Source: SVQP01 sp045594445
Lineage (GTDB): Bacteria > Bacillota > Clostridia > Oscillospirales > CAG-272
DNA length: 31,290 nucleotides
Direction of reading: 5' to 3'
NCBI GenBank assembly: GCA_045594445.1
Contig: JAZNYL010000028.1
Location: forward strand, 1-31,290
Position 1 is the first letter of the stretch. The number at the start of each line of letters is the position of its first letter. A program made the position numbers and the translations under genes. The notes under the pieces are model-generated. The model made no database searches. It saw only the letters and a program-made list of their open reading frames with translations, and had not been told where the DNA came from. Positions 1 through 7,656 of this stretch are shown here, one piece after another.

Positions 1-388
1 ATTGCTGATTTTTGAAAGTCAAAACGCTTGCAGCGTTTTGAGGATCTACGAGGGGAGTGTTTATTGCCCGTAAATCCCGACACTGCGTGTCGCGCTCCGC
101 GTTCGACTCCACTTCGTTCCGCTCAGGATGACACGGGCAGGGCTGCTCATCATAAAAACCGAAAGCAGAAGCCATCAAAGACTTCTGCTTTTTCGTTATT
201 TTCCGCTAAATTCTCAGCCCCATCACTCCGCTGTTCTTTTCTCCACGCTATGTACCGCCACACAAAACCTATTGATCGGCATTGTCAGCCCTTCCATACA
301 TCACAGTTCCACTTATTTGATGATTTTCAATGATATTATTAGAAGACACTCACGAATATTATCCAAGCGTAACGGTAGATATTTTTGA
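1..388. other. Noncoding left edge, no supported gene
   Basis: No convincing gene is seen here. Two short open frames exist but have no ribosome binding site and no recognisable protein. An inverted repeat (CAAAACGCT...AGCGTTTTG) lies at about 22-42. Positions 85-135 hold an arginine/serine-rich-looking stretch whose complement reads GTCATCCTGAGCGGAACG followed by AAGTGGAGTCGAA. From memory this type of sequence occurs as a dispersed intergenic repeat in many bacterial genomes. No second copy was noticed in this window, so the repeat call is tentative. Confidence 0.4.
167..199 (+). terminator. Intrinsic terminator, probably of a gene left of the window
   Basis: A perfect 10-bp stem (AAAGCAGAAG / CTTCTGCTTT) with an 11-nt loop is followed by a T run on the plus strand. 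It could act in either direction, but no gene inside the window ends next to it, so it probably serves a gene outside the window. Confidence 0.55.
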
Positions 389-395
389 CATACAA

Positions 396-431
396 AAGCG
401 GCAAGCATTTCTGCTTGCCGCTCTCTTTTTT
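396..431 (-). terminator. Intrinsic terminator of the nucleoside ABC importer operon
   Basis: A stem of about 11 bp (AGCGGCAAGCA / TGCTTGCCGCT) with a short loop sits directly behind the stop codon of the last permease gene. The T run on the minus strand is short (TTTTGT), and the plus strand has a better run, so it may be bidirectional. Confidence 0.7.
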
Positions 432-436
432 GAGAA

Positions 437-1411
437 TTATCTCTGTCCTTTATCGTAAGGAATGCCCTCTGCCTTGGGTGCGCGCGATTTCTTGGATGTG
501 AATGCCAGAACCAGCAGCACGACCACGTAAGGTACGAGGTTATAGAAGTAGATGGGAAGTCCCAGCTCCTTGAGCGCGAAAATGCCGTCGCCGTTAATAT
601 CCAGCGATGCGTAGGTTGCGCCGATGCACTTGAGCAGGCCAAACAGAAGCGAGCCGAATGCGATACCGACAGGCTTCCAGTTACCGAAGATCATAATGGC
701 CAGCGCCAAGAAGCCCATACCGGCAACCGTACCCTCGGCCGTGCCGCTGGCAGTGGTTGCGATATATATATAGCCGCCAAGGCCTGCAAGCGCGCCCGAA
801 ATGGTGGTGCCGAGATAACGCATACGTGCGACGTTGATGCCCACGCTGTCCGCTGCCTGGGGATGCTCACCGCACGCGCGCAGGCGCAAGCCGTACTTGG
901 TTTTGTATAGCAGGATGGACAGCACCACGAACAGCGCAATGACGATATACGTGGAGATAAACATCTTATCAAAGAAGGGCTTGAACACGCCGTTCATATC
1001 GGGGTTGGAAATGATAAATCCGAGTGCCTTGGGCATGGAGAGTCTGTCCTGCATGGACACGATCTTAACAATCAGCAGCGTGACCGCGGGAGCGAGCATA
1101 TTCAGCGCTGTACCGCCAATGGTCTGGTCTGCCTTGAGATTGATGGCCGAGAACGAAAGCAGCAGAGAGAACAGTGCACCCGCAAGTGCAGCCGCCAGCA
1201 TGGCGATCAGAAATACGATCTGCGTATTGTCGCCAAACATGCCGCCCGTTTGCATGATATACACGGCCAGAGCACCCACGAACGAGCCGAAGATCATAAT
1301 ACCGTCAAGTGCGATGTTGATGATACCGCTACGCTCCGCAAACACGCCCGCAAGCGCGACGATCATGAGCGGGATGGTATAAACCAGCGTTTGTTGAATG
1401 AGAAAGGTCAT
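437..1411 (-). CDS. ABC importer permease, BMP/nucleoside type (second permease)
   Basis: This is a 324-residue, strongly hydrophobic integral membrane protein of the branched-chain-permease fold (BPD_transp_2). It resembles the second permease of BMP-dependent nucleoside importers (NupQ/YufQ of Bacillus subtilis). It should form the membrane channel together with the preceding permease and pass purine or pyrimidine nucleosides to the cytoplasm. The family-typical segments AERSGIINIALDGIMIFG near residues 25-43 and GLRLRACGEHPQAADSVGIN (the loop that contacts the ATPase) are present. The start overlaps the stop of the preceding gene by 4 bp (ATGA), with GGAGG upstream, so translation is probably coupled. 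The substrate is inferred from family and neighbours; a simple sugar is the alternative. Confidence 0.9.
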   Translation of the reverse strand: MTFLIQQTLVYTIPLMIVALAGVFAERSGIINIALDGIMIFGSFVGALAVYIMQTGGMFGDNTQIVFLIAMLAAALAGALFSLLLSFSAINLKADQTIGGTALNMLAPAVTLLIVKIVSMQDRLSMPKALGFIISNPDMNGVFKPFFDKMFISTYIVIALFVVLSILLYKTKYGLRLRACGEHPQAADSVGINVARMRYLGTTISGALAGLGGYIYIATTASGTAEGTVAGMGFLALAIMIFGNWKPVGIAFGSLLFGLLKCIGATYASLDINGDGIFALKELGLPIYFYNLVPYVVVLLVLAFTSKKSRAPKAEGIPYDKGQR

Positions 1412-2613
1412 TTGTTTTCTTCCTCCTTCCCTGCTTGTGCTGCATCATCTGCTTTTTCCGCCTTGGCAGCCTTTGCGGCCTTGCGTCTGGACAGCAGATC
1501 CTTGATCAGCTTGGAAAATCCGGCAAAGTAAATGATGACCGCGATGATCAGGTCGGACACGTATTCGTTGTAAGCCGTAAAGCCTGCAAGGTTATATCCG
1601 CCCTTATCAATATAGCGCAAGAATCCCGAGCCGAAGATGACACCCAGCGGATTGTTGCTTGCCAGCAGCGCAACGGGGATGCCGTTAAAGCCGGTATCCG
1701 GCAGCTTACCGTAGGTATTCCATGCAAGCTCTGCGCCGCCGTTGAGGTAGTAGAGCGAAGCACCCAGCGAGGCAAGGCCGCCTGCGATGGCCATGGAAAG
1801 CACGATGTTGCGCTTTTCGTTCATGCCGGCATACTTGGCTGCGTTTTTGTTATGGCCGCAGGCCTTGAGCTCGTAGCCCAGCGTGGTTTTATTGAGCAGA
1901 ATAAATATCAGGATCGCGATCGCAATGGCGATAAAGATGCCGATATCGATATTCGAGCCCGGGAACAGCTTGTCAAGTCCCAGCTTGGGGGTAGACACGC
2001 CGTTGGCCGTAGTGGGCAGCGTGTACGCCGACTTACCGCCCGCAGTATTGATAAACTGCTTTTGGTTGTAGAACACCCAGCTGACCACATTGGCTGCGAT
2101 CCAGTTGGTCATGATGCACACAATGACCTCGTTGACGCCAAGGAATGCCTTGAAAAATCCGGGAATCATGCCCCACAGCATGCCGCTGACCATGCCCACG
2201 AGCAAGGCAAGCAGCCAGACCCAGAAGGCGGTTGCGGGGGTGGTTGGGATGGCCAACGCGACGATGACCGAGCTCATAGCTCCCATGAGGTACTGACCGG
2301 GTGCGCCGATGTTGAAAAGGCCGGTTTTGAACGCGATGGCAACCGAAAGACCGGTCAGAAGCAGCGGTGCTGCCTCAAACAGCATATCTCCCAACACAAA
2401 CGCGATATTCTGGGAGCCGCCGCTGGCAAAAGGTCCTGCTAAGATGATGGCAAGGCCCTTGAACGCGTGAGATACGGGGATCTTATCCGAAAACAGCGCA
2501 AGCGCAAGCAACACGAGCCAGCCGACGAAGATGCCCGCTGCAATGCAAAGCAAGGACGAAAGAACCGATTTCGTGCCATCCTTTGCCAAAAACGCTTTGA
2601 TTTTTCCTTTCAC
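1408..2613 (-). CDS. ABC importer permease, BMP/nucleoside type (first permease)
   Basis: This is a 401-residue multi-spanning permease related to NupP/YufP of BMP-type nucleoside importers. It begins with GTG, preceded by AAGGAGG at good distance, and the start overlaps the ATPase stop by 4 bp (GTGA). Family landmarks are the LFNIGAPGQYLMGA segment near residue 99 and the cytoplasmic coupling loop LGYELKACGHNKNAAKYAG near 245. The C-terminal tail is a charged, lysine- and alanine-rich segment (DLLSRRKAAKAAKAEKADD) beyond the last membrane helix, probably cytoplasmic. Gene order in transcription is lipoprotein, ATPase, this permease, second permease, which is the usual order for the family. 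Specificity for nucleosides is inferred. Confidence 0.9.
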   Translation of the reverse strand: MKGKIKAFLAKDGTKSVLSSLLCIAAGIFVGWLVLLALALFSDKIPVSHAFKGLAIILAGPFASGGSQNIAFVLGDMLFEAAPLLLTGLSVAIAFKTGLFNIGAPGQYLMGAMSSVIVALAIPTTPATAFWVWLLALLVGMVSGMLWGMIPGFFKAFLGVNEVIVCIMTNWIAANVVSWVFYNQKQFINTAGGKSAYTLPTTANGVSTPKLGLDKLFPGSNIDIGIFIAIAIAILIFILLNKTTLGYELKACGHNKNAAKYAGMNEKRNIVLSMAIAGGLASLGASLYYLNGGAELAWNTYGKLPDTGFNGIPVALLASNNPLGVIFGSGFLRYIDKGGYNLAGFTAYNEYVSDLIIAVIIYFAGFSKLIKDLLSRRKAAKAAKAEKADDAAQAGKEEENK

Positions 2614-4193
2614 TTGGTTGCCTCCTTTCCTGCCTGACGCTTGGCACCTGCCATATAAAGACCGAGCTCCTGTACCGTGGTGGATTTGGGATCCAGCTTG
2701 CCCACGATCTCACCCTCGTACATGACCAAGATGCGGTCGGACAAGCTCATGACCTCCTCCAGCTCCAAGGACACCAGCAGCACCGCCGTGCCGCGATCTC
2801 TGGACGCTACGATCTGCTTATGAATATACTCAATTGCGCCTACGTCCAAGCCGCGCGTAGGCTGAACGGCGACCAGCAGCTTGTGCTCGCGATCCATCTC
2901 GCGCGCCACGATCGCCTTTTGCTGGTTACCGCCCGACATGGAACGCGAGGAAGTCACCGCGCCCTGTCCCGAACGCACGTCAAAGCGCTCGATCAGGTCG
3001 TCCGTGTACGTGCGCACCTCGTCAAAGCGGATAAATCCGCCCTTTTGGAACTGCGGCTCAAAATATCTTTGCAGCACCATATTCTGCTCCAGAGAATAAT
3101 CCAGAACAAGGCCGTGCTTATGTCTGTCCTCCGGAATATGGCTCATGCCGTGCGTATTTCTGTATCGGATGCTCTTTTTGGTAATATCCTCGCCAAGCAG
3201 TCTGATGCTGCCGCCCGAGGTTTTGCAAAGACCGGTCAGCGCATGCACGAACTCGGTCTGTCCGTTGCCGTCGATGCCCGCAATGCAAACGATCTCGCCC
3301 TCGCGCACGTTCAAGGACACGTTGCGAACCGCATCCTTTTTGCCTGAGCTACCCTTGACGCTCATGCCGTTGATCTCAAGCACGGTCTCGCCCGGCTGTG
3401 CGGGCTCCTTATCCACCACGAACTTGACGTCACGTCCCACCATCATGTTAGAAAGCTCTTCCTTGGTAGTGTCCGCCACGTTGACCGTACCGATATACTT
3501 ACCCTTGCGCAGCACGGTGCATCTGTCCGCGACTGCCATGATCTCGTTGAGCTTATGCGTGATAAACAGAATGGATTTGCCCTCTGCTGCAAGCCCGCGC
3601 ATAACGCCCATCAGCTCGTCGATCTCCTGCGGTGTCAGCACCGCGGTCGGCTCGTCAAAGATCAGAATCTCGTTATCGCGATACAGCATTTTGAGAATTT
3701 CGGTTCTCTGCTGCATGCCCACCGTGATATTTTCCACCAGCGCGTCCGGATCAACGCCCAAGCCGTAGGTTTCGGAAAGCCTTAACACCTTTTCCCTTGC
3801 CTGCTTCTTTTTCAGAAAGCCGGCCGTATTGGGCTCAACGCCGAGAATGATGTTATCAAGCACGGTAAACACGTCAACCAGCTTGAAATGCTGATGCACC
3901 ATGCCGATTCCCAGCGCGTTTGCGTCGTTGGGATCCTTGATGGTGACTGCCTTGCCGTCCTTTTTGATCTCGCCCTTCTCGGGCTGATACAGACCGAACA
4001 GCACGCTCATCAGCGTGGATTTTCCCGCACCGTTCTCGCCAAGCAGCGCGTGAATCTCTCCGCGGCGCAGCTGCAGCGTGATATCGTCGTTTGCGATAAT
4101 CCCCGGAAATTCCTTGGTGATGTGACACATCTCAATCACGTAAGGATAATCCGACGCAGGGGCAGTCGCATCCTTTCTTTTTTGCTCACTCAT
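2610..4193 (-). CDS. Double-domain ABC ATPase of BMP/nucleoside-type importer
   Basis: This is a 527-residue ATPase with two fused nucleotide-binding domains, as in NupO/YufO, ribose and other BPD_transp_2 importers. It powers the importer formed with the two downstream permeases. The first half has a canonical Walker A (GENGAGKST), Walker B followed by DEPTAVLTPQE, and a signature-like VGMQQRTEILK. The second half has a degenerate Walker A (GIDGNGQTE, with no GKS/T) and the signature MSGGNQQKA. This asymmetry is usual for the family. An upstream in-frame ATG would add 41 residues of low quality. I chose the ATG at 4193 because GGAG lies 7 nt before it and MSEQKRKD is a normal start. A strong hairpin separates it from the lipoprotein gene. 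Confidence 0.93.
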   Translation of the reverse strand: MSEQKRKDATAPASDYPYVIEMCHITKEFPGIIANDDITLQLRRGEIHALLGENGAGKSTLMSVLFGLYQPEKGEIKKDGKAVTIKDPNDANALGIGMVHQHFKLVDVFTVLDNIILGVEPNTAGFLKKKQAREKVLRLSETYGLGVDPDALVENITVGMQQRTEILKMLYRDNEILIFDEPTAVLTPQEIDELMGVMRGLAAEGKSILFITHKLNEIMAVADRCTVLRKGKYIGTVNVADTTKEELSNMMVGRDVKFVVDKEPAQPGETVLEINGMSVKGSSGKKDAVRNVSLNVREGEIVCIAGIDGNGQTEFVHALTGLCKTSGGSIRLLGEDITKKSIRYRNTHGMSHIPEDRHKHGLVLDYSLEQNMVLQRYFEPQFQKGGFIRFDEVRTYTDDLIERFDVRSGQGAVTSSRSMSGGNQQKAIVAREMDREHKLLVAVQPTRGLDVGAIEYIHKQIVASRDRGTAVLLVSLELEEVMSLSDRILVMYEGEIVGKLDPKSTTVQELGLYMAGAKRQAGKEATK

Positions 4194-4326
4194 ATCAAGT
4201 GCTCCTTTTTCTGTATATTCCGATATTCTGCCTTTTTCTTGCCTGCACGCACGTGCAGATAGCCAAACGTGCAGATAACAAAAAGGAAGAACATCCTCCG
4301 CCCTTCCCTTTTTCAAACCGGGCCAT

Positions 4327-4352
4327 CGGGGCTTTCCCGAGGGAAAGCCCCG
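4327..4352 (-). other. Strong hairpin between lipoprotein and ATPase genes
   Basis: An 11-bp GC-rich stem (CGGGGCTTTCC / GGAAAGCCCCG) lies in the 204-bp gap between the binding-protein gene and the ATPase gene. No T run follows it on the minus strand. This fits an mRNA-stabilising or partial-termination element that would let the binding protein be made in excess over the membrane complex. Function is inferred; only the inverted repeat is seen. Confidence 0.6.
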
Positions 4353-4397
4353 CAGCCAAATTTATTCAGTTAAGATTTTCTGCGTTTGAACCGAAAA

Positions 4398-5507
4398 TTA
4401 TTCAAACTCAACGATTACAAACTCAAAGCCCTTGAGCCACTCAGCGTTGTTTGCGTCAGCGGGAACTTCAGACTTGGGAGTGACTGCGCCGCTCTTGATC
4501 TTTGCAAACAGCTCGTTGTACTGCTCGGCGGTAAAGCCGTCGATTCTGGAGGTTGCGATGGGCAGACCGGTTGCATCGTCAGCAGCACCCAGGTTCTGAG
4601 TCTTGCCGGACAGATCGGATTCCCACTTGCCGTTGTAGTACTGATCCAGTACCTTAGCAACGGATTCCTTCAGGCCCTTGACTGCACTGGTGATAACCAG
4701 GTCGGAAGCAAAGGACTGGTCAACGTCAACGCCGATGATCTTGGAGCCGGGGTTAGCCTCTGCTGCTGCCTTAACGGACTCGAACATGGAGCCGCCGCAT
4801 GCGAATACTACTTCAGTACCGCTGCTGTACCAGCCGTTGATCTGAGCCTGCAGCTCGGGGGATGCGCTGAAGCTTGCGCCGTGCTGATAGCTGTACTTTA
4901 CGGTAACTGCGCCTGCTTCCAGACCGAGGTCCTTAGCTGCTGCGTCAGCACCCTGAACAAAGCCGTAACCGAAACGGTTGCATGCGGGGTTAGATCCGCC
5001 GCCACCACCGGTGTAGCCCAGCTTTCTGTAGCCGCCCATAACGGCTGCATAGCCTGCCAGGTAGCCGGATTCCTGCTCCTTGTAAACAACAGCGGTTACG
5101 TTGGGGAGAGGATTTCCTGCTTCGTCGGTCAGAGTCCAACCGTCGATAAATACGAACTTAACTTCGGGATGCTCGATTGCAACGGTGGTCATAGCGGTTG
5201 CCTGGAGGAAACCGGGAGCGATGATGATCTTTGCACCGTTGGTGATTGCCTGTCTCATAGCAGCGATACGGTCGTTATCGGTTGCATCGGAGCCGTTTGC
5301 GGGCTGATAGTACTTGTAGGTCTTGCCGTTTGCGAGTGCGTAAGCCTCTGCACCCTCCCAGGTGCCCTGGTTGAAGCCCTTATCCATGAGCTGTCCAACG
5401 TCGGTTACAACTGCGATCTCATAGGTATCGGTCTTGTTACAAGCAACAAGGCTCAATACAGAGAAGACCATAAGGAGGCACAAAGTCAAGCTTAAAACTT
5501 TTTTCAT
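4398..5507 (-). CDS. BMP family nucleoside-binding lipoprotein
   Basis: This is a 369-residue substrate-binding lipoprotein of the Bmp/PnrA/NupN family. It should capture nucleosides outside the membrane and deliver them to the ABC complex encoded downstream. A signal peptide ends in the lipobox LVAC, with the lipidated cysteine at residue 23. Family landmarks follow: YEIAVVTDVGQLMDKGFNQG near 27-46 (the ligand-contacting VTD...D.GFN segment), a VKFVFIDG strand, GSNPACNRFGYGFVQG and the ACGGSMFESV ligand loop. A frame extends 26 residues upstream, but AGGAGAGG sits just before the ATG at 5507 and the signal peptide starts there. The purine theme of the neighbours (riboswitch, kinase) supports purine nucleosides as ligand, which is inference. 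Confidence 0.93.
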   Translation of the reverse strand: MKKVLSLTLCLLMVFSVLSLVACNKTDTYEIAVVTDVGQLMDKGFNQGTWEGAEAYALANGKTYKYYQPANGSDATDNDRIAAMRQAITNGAKIIIAPGFLQATAMTTVAIEHPEVKFVFIDGWTLTDEAGNPLPNVTAVVYKEQESGYLAGYAAVMGGYRKLGYTGGGGGSNPACNRFGYGFVQGADAAAKDLGLEAGAVTVKYSYQHGASFSASPELQAQINGWYSSGTEVVFACGGSMFESVKAAAEANPGSKIIGVDVDQSFASDLVITSAVKGLKESVAKVLDQYYNGKWESDLSGKTQNLGAADDATGLPIATSRIDGFTAEQYNELFAKIKSGAVTPKSEVPADANNAEWLKGFEFVIVEFE

Positions 5508-5564
5508 TTTTCCTCTCCTGTTTTTTGGGATTTTCCCATATTTCAGCATTTTTATGCTATCTTT

Positions 5565-5593
5565 ATTATAATTCAATTCGCGCAAACTGTCAA
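5565..5593 (-). promoter_or_regulatory. Consensus sigma-A promoter of the nucleoside importer operon
   Basis: On the minus strand TTGACA (5588-5593) and TATAAT (5565-5570) are separated by exactly 17 nt. The predicted transcript has a leader of about 50 nt containing a small AGCAT/ATGCT hairpin and no evident riboswitch. A perfect match to consensus suggests high basal expression. Confidence 0.85.
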
Positions 5594-5650
5594 TACTTTC
5601 ACATATATATTTTCAAGCTTTCTTCATAATTTTATCAAAAATGCACAAAC

Positions 5651-5695
5651 AAAAAGCTGCGTCTCTCACCCCAAAAGCGATTGACGCAGCTTTTT
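5651..5695 (-). terminator. Bidirectional-looking terminator after the nucleoside kinase
   Basis: A 13-bp stem (AAAAAGCTGCGTC / GACGCAGCTTTTT) lies just behind the stop codon of the kinase gene. The minus strand continues TTTTTGTTTGT, a good U tract. It insulates the kinase transcript from the importer promoter 60 bp further on. Confidence 0.88.
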
Positions 5696-5698
5696 GTT

Positions 5699-7402
5699 TT
5701 ATTTTCTGTAAAAGCTGTTTCCGCCGATAAACTCGCGCACAAGGCTCGTGGGCGGAATTTCGTCGTCCACGTCTGCCTCGTGAACGAAATTGAGCACCTT
5801 GACGATGGCGCGTACCTCTTCATAGTACTCGTCGTCCGGCTCGATCTGAACGAGCAGCGGGAAAATATGCTTTTTGAGCACGGCCAGCTCGTAAAGCGTG
5901 GCGCTGTTGAAAATGACGTCGGCTTGCTCCTGGAACGGGAAGATCCAGCGCGCCTCGCCGCGTCTGACCGAATCCCACATGGACAGCGTGCGTCCGACCG
6001 ACGCGCCACGCGTTTCAAAATCGCGCACGATGCGACGAAGCAGGCGCAGGTAGCTTGACGGAATGCGGTTGTGCAGATCCAGATTGAGCGGCAGCAAGGG
6101 GCAGACGAACATTTTGAACACAGCATCCCCCGGCAGATCGCTTGGCAGCATGACGGGATTGAGCGCATGCAGGCCTTCCACGATGATCACCGAATCCGCA
6201 TCCAGCTGCAGCGCGTGCCCCTGCCATTCCCTTTTACCTGCTTTGAAATTGAAAGAGGGCAGCTCGACCTTATCTCCGTTCAAGAGCGCACGCAAATGCT
6301 TGCCGAACAGCTCGGTATCAATGGTGTTGATATGCTCCAGGTCGACCTGACCGTCAGGGCCGGGCGCGATCTTGTCGCGGTCGATATAGTAATCGTCAAG
6401 GCTCATGAGAATCGGCTTTTTGCCGTGCACGCGCAGCTGCGTGGCAAGGCGGTTTGCCGAGGTGGTCTTGCCGGACGAGCTGGGTCCTGCCAGCATGACT
6501 GCACGCGCGCCGCGCTCGCAGATCATATCCGCCACCTGCGAAAACCGCTTTTCATGCAAGGCCTCGTTGACGCGGATCAGCTCGCGCACGCTGCCGGATT
6601 CCACCATCTCGTTAAGATCCGCCACTGTGCGGCATCCCATCAGATTGCCCCACGCAATGCCCTCACTGTAAACGTTATAGTAGTTCTCCATCTCGCGGTA
6701 AGGCGCCACTCTGTCGGGATTCTCCACGTCGGGAAATACGAACACGAAGCCATCCGCGGTAGGAAAGATCTCCCAGGTGCGCAAATATCCCGTGCTCGGC
6801 GCCATTTCGCCGTAATAGTAGTCGGCAAAGTCACCGTATTCGTACACGTCCAGCGTGGGATAGGTGCGGTAGGAGAGCAATTTCGCCTTATCACCCTGAC
6901 CGCGCTCGGTATAAAGCCTGATGGCCTCGGCTGTGGGAATGCGGCGGAAGGTCAGCTCAATATCACGTGCGACGATATCCGCAACGCGCTCACGCAAACG
7001 GTCTGCCGAAAAGTCCTCCACCTCGCTGACCTTGATATATAAGGCCGATCCCAGCGTGCAGCGCATGGTGGCACGTGCGCTCGGCCACAGCTCGTGTAAG
7101 GCCAGAAACAGTACGAATTGCGCGGTGCGCGTATACGCCCCTCTTCCCTGCGCGTCAGAATAGCGTAAAAGGCGAATTTTTCCGCCGGAGGCGGCCATTG
7201 CCTTTCTTTTGGACTCACGGTCAGGCAGCACATCCTTGTGCCGCAGCGGAATATAATTGAGCGAGAACACGTCTCCCGCAATCTTTGCAACCAGCGGCTC
7301 GCTTGACAGCTTGCCCGTGCAAAGTCCCATTTCCTTGATAATATCCAGAAGCGACTGCCCGGGGCGCGCTTCCACCTCTCTTTTATCTATGATCAGCTTC
7401 AT
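5699..7402 (-). CDS. TGS-domain nucleoside (uridine-type) kinase
   Basis: This 567-residue protein has a ThrRS-like N-terminal half and a phosphoribulokinase/uridine kinase-type C-terminal half. Residues 1-60 look like a TGS domain. Residues about 90-290 resemble the second additional domain of threonyl-tRNA synthetase, but the HxxxH editing motif is not evident (TAQFV stands in its place). The kinase domain begins with Walker A GPSSSGKTT at 306, then SLDDYYIDRDKI, the substrate loop HINTIDTELF and the strand VIIVEGLHALNP. The family phosphorylates nucleosides using NTP, completing salvage after import. AGGAGG precedes the ATG. It is transcribed from its own promoter through a purine riboswitch. 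Which nucleoside it uses cannot be told from sequence; the riboswitch hints at a purine nucleoside, while the fold is uridine kinase-like. Confidence 0.9.
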   Translation of the reverse strand: MKLIIDKREVEARPGQSLLDIIKEMGLCTGKLSSEPLVAKIAGDVFSLNYIPLRHKDVLPDRESKRKAMAASGGKIRLLRYSDAQGRGAYTRTAQFVLFLALHELWPSARATMRCTLGSALYIKVSEVEDFSADRLRERVADIVARDIELTFRRIPTAEAIRLYTERGQGDKAKLLSYRTYPTLDVYEYGDFADYYYGEMAPSTGYLRTWEIFPTADGFVFVFPDVENPDRVAPYREMENYYNVYSEGIAWGNLMGCRTVADLNEMVESGSVRELIRVNEALHEKRFSQVADMICERGARAVMLAGPSSSGKTTSANRLATQLRVHGKKPILMSLDDYYIDRDKIAPGPDGQVDLEHINTIDTELFGKHLRALLNGDKVELPSFNFKAGKREWQGHALQLDADSVIIVEGLHALNPVMLPSDLPGDAVFKMFVCPLLPLNLDLHNRIPSSYLRLLRRIVRDFETRGASVGRTLSMWDSVRRGEARWIFPFQEQADVIFNSATLYELAVLKKHIFPLLVQIEPDDEYYEEVRAIVKVLNFVHEADVDDEIPPTSLVREFIGGNSFYRK

Positions 7403-7475
7403 GTATTGCCTCCTCTTTTGTTCGGTAGTCTATCATTCATGATATGAAAAATCCCCAAAATTATTCCAAAATAAC

Positions 7476-7513
7476 AAAAAACGGCTGACTATCGTTACAC
7501 ACGGTAGTCAACC
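7476..7513 (-). terminator. Riboswitch-controlled terminator in the nucleoside kinase leader
   Basis: On the minus strand GGTTGACTA pairs perfectly with TAGTCAGCC (9 bp, 13-nt loop) and is followed by six T. The 5' arm shares its bases with the 3' arm of aptamer helix P3 and with junction J3/1, so aptamer and terminator cannot coexist. Confidence 0.85.
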
Positions 7514-7562
7514 ATTATCGGTGGTCTGTAGAAACGCCTGCCCTTATCGCAGGCTTATACCA
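7502..7562 (-). promoter_or_regulatory. Purine riboswitch aptamer (guanine type by specificity base)
   Basis: The minus strand reads as a purine riboswitch. It has the J1/2 element TATAA, a 6-bp P2 (GCCTGC/GCAGGC) closed by loop GATAAGG, J2/3 GTTTCTAC, a P3 with loop CCGATAA, J3/1 ACTA, and a short P1 (TGGTA/TACCG). The GG of loop 2 and CC of loop 3 needed for loop kissing are kept. The base equivalent to position 74 of the xpt aptamer is C (plus-strand G at 7507), which in the family selects guanine/hypoxanthine rather than adenine. Position 51 is U, unlike known 2'-deoxyguanosine variants. P3 has one A-G mismatch and both loops differ by one or two bases from consensus. The expression platform predicts an ON switch. 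Confidence 0.85.
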
Positions 7563-7590
7563 GGATATCAAGGGATCTCTCCTTGTCCCC

Positions 7591-7619
7591 AGTATATCAT
7601 ATATGACAGATTTTGTCAA
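7591..7619 (-). promoter_or_regulatory. Sigma-A promoter of the riboswitch-kinase transcript
   Basis: On the minus strand TTGACA (7614-7619), a 17-nt spacer and TATACT (7591-7596) give a near-consensus promoter. It yields a leader of about 180 nt that holds the purine riboswitch. Confidence 0.85.
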
Positions 7620-7648
7620 TACCCCTGCCCCGATCGGGGGCAGGGGTA
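7620..7648 (-). terminator. Hairpin after the solute-binding lipoprotein gene
   Basis: A perfect 12-bp GC-rich stem (TACCCCTGCCCC / GGGGCAGGGGTA) begins about 9 bp after the stop codon. No clear T run follows on the minus strand; instead it ends directly at the -35 box of the kinase promoter. It is probably a terminator or transcript end stabiliser. Confidence 0.6.
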
Positions 7649-7656
7649 TCATTTCA

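Noticed and set aside
4194..4316. N-terminal extension of the ABC ATPase to the upstream ATG
   Set aside because: The added 41 residues are not family-like, and a good GGAG site with correct spacing supports the ATG at 4193.
4386..5495. 369-codon plus-strand frame opposite the BMP lipoprotein
   Set aside because: Antisense shadow with a cysteine-rich, domain-free product; the minus-strand BMP gene is unambiguous.
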